Source of the DNA: a virus
Strand: one strand, 5' to 3'
IMG/VR virus record: IMGVR_UViG_3300026136_000011
Span: 1 to 49,330 of that record
DNA length: 49,330 bases
Shown here: one piece after another, positions 1 to 8,339 of the stretch
Layout of the letters: each line of letters starts with the position of its first letter
How positions within the stretch are numbered: the stretch's first letter is position 1
Translations under genes and position numbers: made by a program
The notes under the pieces: model-generated
What the model was told of the DNA's origin: nothing
The model's input: the letters and a program-made list of their open reading frames with translations, nothing else
Database searches by the model: none

Positions 1-108
1 ATATGTTGGACAATAAGTGCAATCAAAATTACATCTTCTGCCTACATACCAATCTACAGAAAACCATCCTGTATCGTTATGTGTAAAAAATTCTGCAACT
101 GCTTCCAT
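1..108 (-). CDS. Radical SAM protein, N-terminal fragment (runs off the window)
   Basis: The reading frame starts at the ATG at 108-106 and stays open to base 1, giving 36 residues. Residues 26-33 read CNFDCTYC, the C-x3-C-x2-C motif that binds the 4Fe-4S cluster of radical SAM enzymes. It lies about 26 residues from the start, as in the two SPASM-type neighbours. The start codon overlaps the stop of the upstream dehydrogenase gene as TAATG, so the gene is translationally coupled to the cluster. It is the seventh radical SAM protein here. The remaining domains and therefore the substrate class cannot be seen. Confidence 0.8.
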   Translation of the reverse strand, partial: MEAVAEFFTHNDTGWFSVDWYVGRRCNFDCTYCPTY

Positions 109-683
109 TATTCGTCTTTAATCCTTATTTTGTCTAAACAAACTTCACTTATGTTTACATCAGTAGGTTGTTTTACTAACCATTCAACTACTCCAGCAAC
201 ATAATCAGCAGATAACTTTTTCATTGTTGGATGTTTTTTATCTTGTGCTGGTGTGTGAATATGTCCTGGCGAAATATAAGTTGTTTTGAATCCTGAATAT
301 TCTTCGCCCGATACTATTTGACTCAATCCTCTCATATAGGCTCTCAAGGCTTTTTTATCTGTTGGATACAACCACGTACTTGCTTTCACTGGTGTGTCGG
401 CACTTGACCCAAATGCTATTAAGTATCCGTTATGTTTATTTTCTTTCCACAGTTTTGCGACTTCTTGCACCAATGTTGTTTGATGAAACTTCCATAATGA
501 ACTAACACTTATGAATATATCATAATCGAGACTTATTTGTGCCAGTTCACGTTGTCTCTTGTACAGGGTTAGATCTAACTGCAAACCATTTGACCTACAA
601 CAAAAAGTTGCATTAGGAAAAACTTTCGCCAATGCTTTTGCAACTCCGTATTCTGGATTACCTGCGATTAATATTTTAGACAT
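108..683 (-). CDS. Short-chain dehydrogenase/reductase-like protein
   Basis: This 191-residue protein has the outline of a short SDR oxidoreductase. The N-terminus (ILIAGNPEYGVAKALAK) fits the first beta strand and helix of a Rossmann fold, although the usual TGxxxGxG motif is degenerate. Ser93/Ser94 in AFGSSADTP and Tyr106-x3-Lys110 in YPTDK match the SDR catalytic Ser-Tyr-Lys set, and SPGHIHTP resembles the PG motif that follows it. Most SDRs have about 250 residues, so this is a shortened form. It sits between two radical SAM genes, overlapping the upstream one by 8 bases and the downstream one as TAATG. A role in oxidising or reducing a sugar or peptide intermediate is inferred from context only. 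Confidence 0.7.
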   Translation of the reverse strand: MSKILIAGNPEYGVAKALAKVFPNATFCCRSNGLQLDLTLYKRQRELAQISLDYDIFISVSSLWKFHQTTLVQEVAKLWKENKHNGYLIAFGSSADTPVKASTWLYPTDKKALRAYMRGLSQIVSGEEYSGFKTTYISPGHIHTPAQDKKHPTMKKLSADYVAGVVEWLVKQPTDVNISEVCLDKIRIKDE

Positions 684-1815
684 TCATTGTCTCCTTTAAA
701 TTAATATCGATTTTATTTTTTCCGTATACGCTTGAAAATTCATATTCTTCTCCGCACGTTCTAGCACAGGCAGTTAGTCTCGGAATAGCATCACTCTGCT
801 TTCCTTTCCAACTTGAACAAAAACTTTCCTTAAAATACTCGTGAGTTAAAATTTTATCAAACGAGTTGTGTCTTAAACTATTAAAGTCCCATCCATAATA
901 ATCTAAAATTTTGTGTAATTCTGATTGTTGTTTATTTTTACCGAAATGGTACATTCCACTTGCTACCCAATTACAAGGCCAAACTCTAGAATGAAAATCA
1001 ACAAATAGTTTGCCAATCGGCTTTGCTTTACATTTAATCACAGTAGAATCGAAATATTTTTCCCAACTACCGTATTTGTCTATAATATTTTTTCCTTGTT
1101 CTAAACTTTTGGGTCTAAATTTATTTTCTTTAGCAAGTTCTAAAACATACTTGCTTTTACGTGTTGTAACTTTTTTTGAATCATTTATATCTTTATTTTC
1201 TTGATAGTTTAATTCGTCTATGAATCTGCTGGTTAGTTTAAAACGAATATTGTTAAATCCAATACTTTGTGCTATATTTTTTGCTTCATCTACTTGATGT
1301 TCGTTATGTCCAAACACAAGATAATCCCATCTTGCATTTCCCCCGGCATCTATAAATGCTTTTGCATTATTCATTATTAATTTCCATTTTGCATTAACTC
1401 TGTATTTGTGATTTGTGTCCTCTAAACCATCTATGCTAAAAGCAACTTTATTATTAGGATTATTACCTAATATTTTAGCAAGTTGCGTCCACCAGTCTGC
1501 GTTACGTACTGATCCGTTTGTGTTTATAATAATCCTTCCGTTGAAATCTTTATGATTTACAATATATTCTAGTGCAGGCATAAACGTTTTACTGACACCA
1601 ACTTCACCGTAGTTCCCACAAAAATTAATCCGTTCCAAATGTTTTACAACAGGTTCGATTATTTTATGATAATCTTCGACTGTTAATTCTGTTATAGGCA
1701 ATTCAGGTATGGTTCCTCCTTTGTACGTTCTTGCACACTGCGGACATCTTAGATTACAGTCACTATTATGATCTATCTGTATATCTCTAACCTCGTCTAA
1801 ATTTAGATAATGCAT
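676..1815 (-). CDS. Radical SAM/SPASM-type enzyme
   Basis: This 379-residue protein has the radical SAM cluster motif CNLRCPQC at residues 20-27, followed by a TIM-barrel-like region with NTNGS and FSIDGLEDTNH motifs. The C-terminal third is cysteine-rich (CKAKP, WPCNW, then Cys333, Cys350 and Cys354), as expected for SPASM-type auxiliary iron-sulfur clusters. Such enzymes cleave S-adenosylmethionine to a radical that modifies peptides, proteins or sugars. It is a clear paralogue of the protein at 4452-5537; both contain GGxARWDYLVF and NEHQV. Its start overlaps the stop of the upstream gene as TAATG, and it overlaps the SDR gene by 8 bases. The substrate is unknown. Confidence 0.88.
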   Translation of the reverse strand: MHYLNLDEVRDIQIDHNSDCNLRCPQCARTYKGGTIPELPITELTVEDYHKIIEPVVKHLERINFCGNYGEVGVSKTFMPALEYIVNHKDFNGRIIINTNGSVRNADWWTQLAKILGNNPNNKVAFSIDGLEDTNHKYRVNAKWKLIMNNAKAFIDAGGNARWDYLVFGHNEHQVDEAKNIAQSIGFNNIRFKLTSRFIDELNYQENKDINDSKKVTTRKSKYVLELAKENKFRPKSLEQGKNIIDKYGSWEKYFDSTVIKCKAKPIGKLFVDFHSRVWPCNWVASGMYHFGKNKQQSELHKILDYYGWDFNSLRHNSFDKILTHEYFKESFCSSWKGKQSDAIPRLTACARTCGEEYEFSSVYGKNKIDINLKETMNV

Positions 1816-3053
1816 TAATCTAATAATCTCCCAAATTCCGGTATTACTTTAGCAAAGTCCTCGCCTCGTCTTTGATCTAGTTTACCAGTGTAATCTTTAA
1901 AAGCATCTCCATAAAGATGCCAATTATCTTGACTCATTGTATATTTCACTAGATAATCCCAATTTTCTTGTTGTCTTTTTGTTGGTGCGTCTACTAACTT
2001 TTTCGCAACAATTTCTTTTGCCCACTGCGGTAATGTAGTGCAACTTACATATTTTGGATTTAAACAATGAGTATGATTGATCCATGCACCGTTATCAAAC
2101 TTATCACGATAATGTTTATTCATCATATCTGCCCACCATCGTGTTATATTTGGTACATCTAAAACATTCATTAAAGTTATTGTGGGTCTCGTACCAACAT
2201 GAACGTTCATATCTTTACTCAATCTCATTAATGTTTCAACAACTTTTTCAACTTGCGTCCATTTTGTTGGATAACGTTGGTATTCTATTACGGGGCCTAC
2301 TCCGTCTATACTTGTAGCGAATTCAACTTTTCTAAACTTACTCCAAAGTTCAATTAATTTTTTTGAAGGCATAACAGTACAGTTTGTTGAATAATTTAAA
2401 TACACTTCTTTCGCTCTGCCCATAGCAACAATTCTTTCCAATATCTCTCTGTACTCAGGAATCAAGAAAGGTTCTCCGCCTGTCATTTTGATGTGTCTTA
2501 TTGTTGGCAATACTGAATTTAATTTGTCAATATCTATAACATTGTCTTTGTTACTTTGTGCAATTACTTCGTCTATTTGGTCATCTGTGATTTTTGCTTG
2601 ATTATACTTGAATCCAATCACGTGTCTTTTTACTGCTTTCCAGTCTTTATACCAATTGGTGCTAAAATATGGACCACACATTCTACAACTTAAATTACAT
2701 CTATTACTAAAACTTAATTCAAGCCAAGTAATTTTTGGCTTTGACATATCTAAATCTTTGTGTAAATCTCCAATGTCTGGTAGTGTTCTATTATAGTTCT
2801 GTCTAATGCTTAATCTTTTTCCGCCATCTTCTTCTTGCCAACACTTAACGCAACCTTTGTGCCTTATTCCATTGGCCAAATCTTTTCTCACTTCGTCTTG
2901 ATGTTTTCCTAAAAATACATCTTCTAAACTATCTTTGCCTTTGATAGATTTTTTAGTGTCTGGTGGCATAACAAACCTACAACAAGGTTTTATATTTCCA
3001 TCAGGTCCTATAAATTGATGATTCCACGCAATACTACAAAAAGTGTCAGCCAT
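1815..3053 (-). CDS. Radical SAM protein with N-terminal twitch-type cysteine domain
   Basis: This 412-residue protein belongs to the radical SAM group that carries its auxiliary cluster domain at the N-terminus. Cys6 (FCSIAW), Cys24-Cys25 (KPCC) and Cys68-x2-Cys71 (CVKCW) come first. The SAM cluster motif CNLSCRMC follows at residues 119-126, then the SAM-binding GGEP motif (MTGGEPF). The layout matches two other proteins in this window, at 3053-4459 and 11573-12901. The ATG overlaps the stop of the upstream paralogue as TAATG, and its own stop does the same with the next gene, so the genes are probably co-translated. Proteins of this design occur in phage and polysaccharide gene clusters. 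The reaction is unknown. Confidence 0.88.
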   Translation of the reverse strand: MADTFCSIAWNHQFIGPDGNIKPCCRFVMPPDTKKSIKGKDSLEDVFLGKHQDEVRKDLANGIRHKGCVKCWQEEDGGKRLSIRQNYNRTLPDIGDLHKDLDMSKPKITWLELSFSNRCNLSCRMCGPYFSTNWYKDWKAVKRHVIGFKYNQAKITDDQIDEVIAQSNKDNVIDIDKLNSVLPTIRHIKMTGGEPFLIPEYREILERIVAMGRAKEVYLNYSTNCTVMPSKKLIELWSKFRKVEFATSIDGVGPVIEYQRYPTKWTQVEKVVETLMRLSKDMNVHVGTRPTITLMNVLDVPNITRWWADMMNKHYRDKFDNGAWINHTHCLNPKYVSCTTLPQWAKEIVAKKLVDAPTKRQQENWDYLVKYTMSQDNWHLYGDAFKDYTGKLDQRRGEDFAKVIPEFGRLLD

Positions 3054-4459
3054 TATAATATATCCTTGAATATTGGGAAAACTTTTAAAAATTTGTCATC
3101 CCATCCACGTTGTTTGTTAAGAAGATTAATCCATTCTTTAGTTTGTGGTAATCTTTCACTCCAATCCTCTGCCATCATAAAGTTAATAACACCTTTGAAA
3201 CGTTTTAATCCATATGTCGCTTTTAAAAAATCATCTTTTGATATACCTGCTTCTTTTACTCCGGTAAACCTTTCCCAATTTTCTTCAATCCAAGGATAGA
3301 ATTCATTTTCATATTTGTCTTTTATCTTCTGTTTTACATTTTGAGGTAAAACTTTAACATTCAATTGAGGAGGCCAATATGCAAAGTGACTGTTTATTCC
3401 TCCAGCACCCAATGGCCATTTGTTTAATTTTTTAAATCCTTGGTCTATCTTCCACTGCGTAAATTCTGGAAGGTATGCTATATTAAGTGCCATTATTGTT
3501 GTTGCCGTTGTTACTTCAATTTGCGGTGCAGTGTTATCTAATATATGGAATACTTCTTCTTGTCTTGCCCACTTAGAAGGATATCTAATATAATCATTTT
3601 GTTCTCCCAATGCATCAATTGAATAATGAAATCTTACTCTTTTAAATTCATTCCATAGATCAAAAAGATCATCTCTCCACTCCACAGCATTTGAATTATA
3701 TCTTAATTCCATATTTTTTGCGTGACCTCGTTTAATACACTCCTCTAATAATTCATAATGTTCGTCAATGATTAGTGCTTCACCTCCAGCAAAATACAAT
3801 TGATACATATTTGGTATTTGATCCATAAGATCATTCCAAAATTTTGGATTATTTTTATGCCAATTATAACTAGCACCAAAGTCTTTACCTTTGTTATGCC
3901 AAGAAGATGTTGTTTTTAATTTTTCATTTTGTATTGTAGGATGTATTTGTTGCCATTCTTTTATCCAACCCGATGAATCATGAGGAGAACACATTACACA
4001 GGCCAATTGGCATTTGCTTCCTAAACGCAAATCAATGTATCTGATTTTTGGAGGTATAGAGCCATCTTCTTTTGTTTGCCCAATCATATCATCTAGTGTA
4101 TATCTTCTCAACCAGTATTCAGTTTCCCAGTTCCTTTTGCTGTAATGACCTGCGTCTTCTTCTTTGTAACATTTTAAACAAGGTGCAGGTTTTTCTCCAC
4201 GCAACATCATTTTTCTTACATTACGCATATACGAACCATTCCACGCCTCTTCTAATGTTGTTGTGTTAAAGTTTGCCGGTTTGCCGTCTTCTCTTTTTAC
4301 AACACCAACTTGACCTCCTCCGACTTTTTTGTTCGAGTCTGGATCTTGTACAGAACTTGCATTTGATGTACAACAAGTTCTCATACTACCGTCTGGTCTA
4401 CTGCTTAAATGCATCCACGGTAACGCACAAAAAGTATTCGAAGGTAATTTTCTACTCAT
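3053..4459 (-). CDS. Radical SAM protein with N-terminal twitch-type cysteine domain
   Basis: This 468-residue paralogue of the next gene downstream has Cys11 (FCALPW), Cys29-Cys30 (RTCC) and Cys94-x2-Cys97 (CLKCY) in its N-terminal auxiliary-cluster domain. The radical SAM motif CQLACVMC is at residues 150-157, and a GGEA sequence stands where GGEP is usual. An insertion of about 20 residues rich in charged and Gly residues follows the CC pair. The start overlaps the upstream SPASM gene by 8 bases. Two such enzymes in direct succession suggest either two modification steps on one substrate or a heteromeric enzyme; this is inference. Confidence 0.88.
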   Translation of the reverse strand: MSRKLPSNTFCALPWMHLSSRPDGSMRTCCTSNASSVQDPDSNKKVGGGQVGVVKREDGKPANFNTTTLEEAWNGSYMRNVRKMMLRGEKPAPCLKCYKEEDAGHYSKRNWETEYWLRRYTLDDMIGQTKEDGSIPPKIRYIDLRLGSKCQLACVMCSPHDSSGWIKEWQQIHPTIQNEKLKTTSSWHNKGKDFGASYNWHKNNPKFWNDLMDQIPNMYQLYFAGGEALIIDEHYELLEECIKRGHAKNMELRYNSNAVEWRDDLFDLWNEFKRVRFHYSIDALGEQNDYIRYPSKWARQEEVFHILDNTAPQIEVTTATTIMALNIAYLPEFTQWKIDQGFKKLNKWPLGAGGINSHFAYWPPQLNVKVLPQNVKQKIKDKYENEFYPWIEENWERFTGVKEAGISKDDFLKATYGLKRFKGVINFMMAEDWSERLPQTKEWINLLNKQRGWDDKFLKVFPIFKDIL

Positions 4460-5537
4460 ACTGTGACCCCACTACATCAAATTGTTTTGAACATTTCATT
4501 GCACAAACTTTTAATCTTCCTTCTCTACAACCTTTTATATTCCAACTTTGCTCAATACTTTCAAATATTCCTGAATCAAACACTCCTTCTAATCCAACTT
4601 TTAAAGCATTCAAGGAATCTTTTCCTCCTGCTCTATCTATATGACCCCAAATTTGTTCTACTCGAGGATCAGGTTGCCACCATTTGTACATTCTACCTGC
4701 TGTCCAACAGCAAGGCATAACTACTCCTTCGGCACTCACATATAAACTTCCTGTTTCTGCAACTCTGCATTGAATACCAACTTGATCATAGAACTTATCC
4801 ATAGTACCATATTCTTTCAATATACTGTTCTGTTTTAATAATGCTGGATTTTGTAAATTTTTACTGGACGGTTCTTTTAATAATGTAGTCTTACTGCCCT
4901 TTCTGTTAACTGCTTGGTGACTATCCTTTTTCTCTGATGTGTGTCCTGTTATAAATCTTGAACTTTTCTTTGCGATAAATTTTTCAAATCCCCATTTTTT
5001 ACTTAATTCTCTTGCTTCCTCTACTTGATGCTCATTGAAGTCAAACACCAAATAATCCCAACGTGCTCTACCTCCAGCACCTATAAAAGCATCCATAGAT
5101 CTTTTTACTTTGCTCCATTGCACATTTTGTCTATATAGGTGATTTGTGTCTTCCAGTCCATCAACACTAAAAATTACAAGTCCGTTCCTTCCTAATGTTT
5201 TGGCCAATTCTGCCCACCACTCTGGTTCTCTTGCACCTGCGTTTGTGTTCATACTCAACCACATATCTTTATTGTGTTCTCTAAAGTATTGATATGTTTC
5301 TAATGTATGCTCTGCAATAATAGGATCTCCTAGGTTACCGCACAGTTGCGTTGCTGTTAATTGCTTAATGAATGTTGGACTAAAAATTTCTTTGATGTGT
5401 TCTATTTTTAATTCGTCTAAGTTGATGTGAGGATTTAAGGCACCACCGTTTTGATTCCTGTCGCACATCGGACAAGCGGCTTGGCATTTTTGAGTGATTT
5501 CTAGATGAATTTGTTTTATATCTTCGAGTTTATACAT
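4452..5537 (-). CDS. Radical SAM/SPASM-type enzyme
   Basis: This 361-residue protein opens with the radical SAM motif CQAACPMC at residues 18-25, close to the N-terminus, with no twitch domain in front. It has NTNAG and FSVDGLEDTNH in the barrel region and C-terminal cysteines (MPCCW, then CREG and CAMKC) that fit auxiliary clusters. It is paralogous to the protein at 676-1815. It is the first gene of the left block of radical SAM genes, and the 63-base gap before it holds a TATAAT box. No Shine-Dalgarno sequence precedes the ATG. Confidence 0.88.
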   Translation of the reverse strand: MYKLEDIKQIHLEITQKCQAACPMCDRNQNGGALNPHINLDELKIEHIKEIFSPTFIKQLTATQLCGNLGDPIIAEHTLETYQYFREHNKDMWLSMNTNAGAREPEWWAELAKTLGRNGLVIFSVDGLEDTNHLYRQNVQWSKVKRSMDAFIGAGGRARWDYLVFDFNEHQVEEARELSKKWGFEKFIAKKSSRFITGHTSEKKDSHQAVNRKGSKTTLLKEPSSKNLQNPALLKQNSILKEYGTMDKFYDQVGIQCRVAETGSLYVSAEGVVMPCCWTAGRMYKWWQPDPRVEQIWGHIDRAGGKDSLNALKVGLEGVFDSGIFESIEQSWNIKGCREGRLKVCAMKCSKQFDVVGSQYE

Positions 5538-5551
5538 AAAAATTACAAGTT

Positions 5552-5557
5552 ATTATA
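5552..5557 (-). promoter_or_regulatory. Candidate -10 box upstream of the left radical SAM block
   Basis: On the minus strand this reads TATAAT, 14 bases before the ATG at 5537. A start about 7 bases downstream would leave a leader of about 8 bases. No good -35 hexamer is visible at 16-18 bases, so recognition by an unaided host sigma-70 is doubtful. The 63-base gap that holds it is one of the few breaks in the cluster. Confidence 0.35.
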
Positions 5558-5596
5558 ATAGTATCCTAGCGGATAAATCTATTTTTTTACTTGCTT

Positions 5597-5605
5597 GTAT
5601 TTATT
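5597..5605 (-). promoter_or_regulatory. T4-late-like promoter motif AATAAATAC
   Basis: The minus strand reads AATAAATAC, one mismatch from the T4 late core TATAAATA plus its usual following C. It overlaps the TAA stop of the small gene at 5601-5825 and lies about 60 bases before the ATG at 5537. The 12-base sequence AATAAATACAAG recurs exactly at 17424-17435. AT-rich DNA yields such matches by chance, so confidence is limited. Confidence 0.35.
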
Positions 5606-5825
5606 CTTCAATAATGAGCTTTATGTGTTTACCAGGTCCTTTTTTACTAGGTAAATCTCCATACTTATTAACGTAGTCTTTAATGATTGCTTTGTACCAT
5701 TGCTGACTATCATGATGAGCCAATTTATTGTACTTAGAAAGATTGTTGTTTGTAGCACTAAAACATTTTATTGCTTTAGCACATTCAATTTGTAATTGTC
5801 GCAGTTTTAAATTATCTAATTCCAA
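5601..5825 (-). CDS. Small unknown protein, TTG start
   Basis: This 74-residue basic protein has no family I recognise. Its two cysteines (Cys15 and Cys21, in IECAKAIKC) lie in the N-terminal third, and it ends PGKHIKLIIEE. The frame has no ATG. The likely start is TTG at 5825, preceded by AAGG about 10 bases upstream, and the gene overlaps the methyltransferase-like gene by 14 bases. Its position directly before five radical SAM genes makes a peptide substrate or carrier conceivable, but there is no leader or core pattern that proves it. A small accessory protein is equally possible. Confidence 0.55.
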   Translation of the reverse strand: MELDNLKLRQLQIECAKAIKCFSATNNNLSKYNKLAHHDSQQWYKAIIKDYVNKYGDLPSKKGPGKHIKLIIEE

Positions 5826-6525
5826 TTCGCATATACCTTGTGTATTTTATTAAGTCTAAAGTTCCATTGTACAAACATTTTGTCATTGGTGTTTGTGTTT
5901 CAAACTCTTCCAGATCCTTTGCACAGTTAACGTGTTCTTCTAATTGATCGTAATTATTTGATTGCATCACAACTAATTTTCCTTTAGGAATTTTAGCATA
6001 CCAATCTTTAAAATTGTGTATATGTTCGCAACTTGTATTGATTACTGTGTCGCAAATATCTGTTAATGTTACATCCTGATTTTCTGTTTTGCTCCAAGCA
6101 CTATAAGTATGCGGTTGGTCAAAAGTAATTTTATGAATGTCTTGCGTAACTGCTTTGAATTTCCATTGCTCTTTAACTTTATTTCTGTTTATTGTATCGG
6201 CTATCTGCCAACAAGTTTCGTCTATATCAAAACTTCTTATTTTTTTTATACTACACGTACTATCAAAAAGCATTGCCGCAAGTGTACCATACCAACCAGC
6301 ACACAAAAATATTGTGCCAAGGCCTAAAAATTGATTTTCACTTATATTTTCTAATTCTTTTACAAGCCATCTTTTACTTTTTAGTTGTCCGATAGAAAAT
6401 GCATCGGAAAAATCTGCGTCAAAATGATCAACTGCGTTTCTCAAACGTAAAAATAATTTGTTACCTGTCAGTAATTCTAATCTGCCGTACAAATCTTTAT
6501 CGTCTATGTAATTAATTTTGCTCAT
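5812..6525 (-). CDS. Class I SAM-dependent methyltransferase-like protein
   Basis: The protein has 237 residues from the ATG at 6525. The sequence IFLCAGWYGTLAAML looks like the glycine-containing SAM-binding loop (motif I), followed by SFDIDETC, whose acidic residues fit the end of strand beta-2. KGKLVVMQSNNY occupies the position of a later core strand. I place the start at 6525, where AGAAAGA precedes the ATG; another ATG at 6555 would extend the protein by 10 residues but has no ribosome site. The gene overlaps its upstream neighbour by 14 bases. The acceptor is unknown; neighbouring sugar genes suggest a glycan or peptide. Confidence 0.6.
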   Translation of the reverse strand: MSKINYIDDKDLYGRLELLTGNKLFLRLRNAVDHFDADFSDAFSIGQLKSKRWLVKELENISENQFLGLGTIFLCAGWYGTLAAMLFDSTCSIKKIRSFDIDETCWQIADTINRNKVKEQWKFKAVTQDIHKITFDQPHTYSAWSKTENQDVTLTDICDTVINTSCEHIHNFKDWYAKIPKGKLVVMQSNNYDQLEEHVNCAKDLEEFETQTPMTKCLYNGTLDLIKYTRYMRIGIR

Positions 6526-7189
6526 TGAATCTTTCTTGTAACCAATTAAAATCATTTATTTTTTTAAGTGCATCTGTATTTCCAATATTTGCTGTGCCAT
6601 ACTCTCTTCCTTGTTTGGCACCTGCTACACAATAGTCGCCAAAATCTCCGTTGTCCACTGTACACCATACATCTAATCTATCTTCGGTTTCTGTGTCCTT
6701 TTGCCTATCTATAACTTTACTAGATAACTTAACGCATTCTCTGAATGCACTTTTCCAGGTATTGAAAGGATCTGTATTGAATTCAGTTAAGTTGGATACT
6801 TCTGGCATAGATCTAAAACGTGGACTTATGCTGGTTGTCATATCGGTGGATGTAACATCTTGGTCTATTGTCATTTGTCTTGGAAATAATTTTACACCGC
6901 CGTATCCATATAGTAGTCCATTAATAGGATTTTTACATTTCCACACATGGACTATGTCTTCGTCCCATTCTTCTGCTTTGTATGTAAAATTAAAATTATC
7001 TAATATAAGTGCATCTGCATCGACTATCCAAAACATTTTAGTCCAACACATTTTTGCACCTTTGATATGTGCTTGATGTAATCCTTTTACACTGTCAACA
7101 CGTTTGGCCATCGGAAACCGATCTGTTAAACGTTTCCAATTTTTATCTTTGTATTTTTCTTTGTATCCTATAAAAACTATATCATACAT
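6512..7189 (-). CDS. Glycosyltransferase-like protein, DxD type
   Basis: This 225-residue protein carries WIVDADA with Asp57-x-Asp59, the metal and nucleotide-sugar binding motif of GT-A folds. It shares several blocks with the protein at 12928-13854: VKG..AH, NGLxYGxGGxKxxP, W.xxFREGVK-like and GAxQGxxxxT. The two are paralogues, this one being shorter. I use the ATG at 7189, which overlaps the stop of the upstream dehydrogenase as ATGTATGA; the frame also opens at a GTG at 7201. The sugar and acceptor are unknown. The call rests on the DxD motif and context, because no full GT family signature is obvious. Confidence 0.6.
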   Translation of the reverse strand: MYDIVFIGYKEKYKDKNWKRLTDRFPMAKRVDSVKGLHQAHIKGAKMCWTKMFWIVDADALILDNFNFTYKAEEWDEDIVHVWKCKNPINGLLYGYGGVKLFPRQMTIDQDVTSTDMTTSISPRFRSMPEVSNLTEFNTDPFNTWKSAFRECVKLSSKVIDRQKDTETEDRLDVWCTVDNGDFGDYCVAGAKQGREYGTANIGNTDALKKINDFNWLQERFNEQN

Positions 7190-8339
7190 TTTTTGTATCA
7201 CCGTAGTACACTACGTTTTTTGCTTTTGGATATGTTCTCCATGGGTCAAAAACAATAGTGTTTTCGTCTGTTGAAAATTGATCGTTATTATGTACTCTAA
7301 AAATAACATCAATTTTTTCCGCATTTCCATGACTAACAATACCTCCAAGCTCTCTAACATAATGTTGTACTAACAATGAATAAGAACCATCTGTAAGTTG
7401 TGTTCCCTCTTTATATGAATCACTTGTAAAATAAACTACATTGCCATATTTTAATATTTCTTTAGCCATATTTTTTGCTTGTATTTCTCTTGATTCCATT
7501 ATAGCACTAAACAAATCATAATGCAAATCTAACTTTTTGGCTAAAAACCTTAATGCAATATTATCACGTGGATGGCAAGGACCACCATCACCCATTCCAG
7601 GTTTCATGTATTTTCCGCTGGTAATTCTATGTGTGCTGTTTGCCAATGCATTGGTAACAACATCAACATTCATATTACCAAGTTTTACAGCAACATCTTG
7701 TATCATATTAACCAATGATAATTTTGCACTGATAAATGTATTGTAGAATATTTTAATTGCTTCTACTTCCTCCCACGAACCAATTTCTACTCGTGGCATA
7801 TTATCACACATTTGTAGATACATACTTTCAAGTTTTTTTGCCAACACCGCAGTATCTGGATTTCCTTTTTTGGTTCCTATCATTACCATTTCTGGATTCA
7901 ACATATCCCAACCCACCGTGCCCATAGCAATCAAATATGGATTGTACAATAATTTTGTATTATCGACCAAAGGTGCAAGTTGACTCCTGGTCGTGCCTGG
8001 TAACACTGTTGATATCAATACTATGGCTTGGTCTTTTGTCATATGTTTATTGATTCTTTTTAAAACACTTTTAACGGTATCGTAATTGAAATCTTTTGGA
8101 TCTAGTTGTGACGTTGGTTTACTACCATCGTAATCTTTTTCGTGAGGAGTTGGTACTGCGACAAAAACAAAATCTTTGTCTACTACACACTCTAAAATAT
8201 CGTCTGTAATATTAATTTTAGAACTAGACCTATGTTCAGTGTCATATCCTGTCACATCAAACCCTCTGTCAACCATTGCTTCTGCACAAGGATATCCGAG
8301 TTTACCTAACCCAATGAAACCTATTTTAATTCCCCACAT
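7182..8339 (-). CDS. UDP-glucose/GDP-mannose 6-dehydrogenase family protein
   Basis: This 385-residue protein has the NAD-binding Rossmann motif GLGKLG (residues 10-15), the catalytic Lys196 in EAIKIFYNTF and the catalytic Cys255 in GDGGPCHPRDN. These match the Lys and Cys that oxidise C6 of a nucleotide sugar to a uronic acid in two NAD-dependent steps. The C-terminal domain ends with FDPWR, typical of the family. The second NAD-proximal domain is complete and the length is near the usual 390-450. It overlaps its neighbours by 14 and 8 bases. The product would be a uronic-acid donor for the adjacent transferases; which sugar is oxidised cannot be told. Confidence 0.9.
   Translation of the reverse strand: MWGIKIGFIGLGKLGYPCAEAMVDRGFDVTGYDTEHRSSSKINITDDILECVVDKDFVFVAVPTPHEKDYDGSKPTSQLDPKDFNYDTVKSVLKRINKHMTKDQAIVLISTVLPGTTRSQLAPLVDNTKLLYNPYLIAMGTVGWDMLNPEMVMIGTKKGNPDTAVLAKKLESMYLQMCDNMPRVEIGSWEEVEAIKIFYNTFISAKLSLVNMIQDVAVKLGNMNVDVVTNALANSTHRITSGKYMKPGMGDGGPCHPRDNIALRFLAKKLDLHYDLFSAIMESREIQAKNMAKEILKYGNVVYFTSDSYKEGTQLTDGSYSLLVQHYVRELGGIVSHGNAEKIDVIFRVHNNDQFSTDENTIVFDPWRTYPKAKNVVYYGDTKNV

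Noticed and set aside
4273-4644. Plus-strand open frame of 123 codons opposite radical SAM genes
   Set aside because: It spans the junction of two strong minus-strand genes, has no recognisable motif and is rich in Leu, Phe, Ser and Cys as antisense frames often are.
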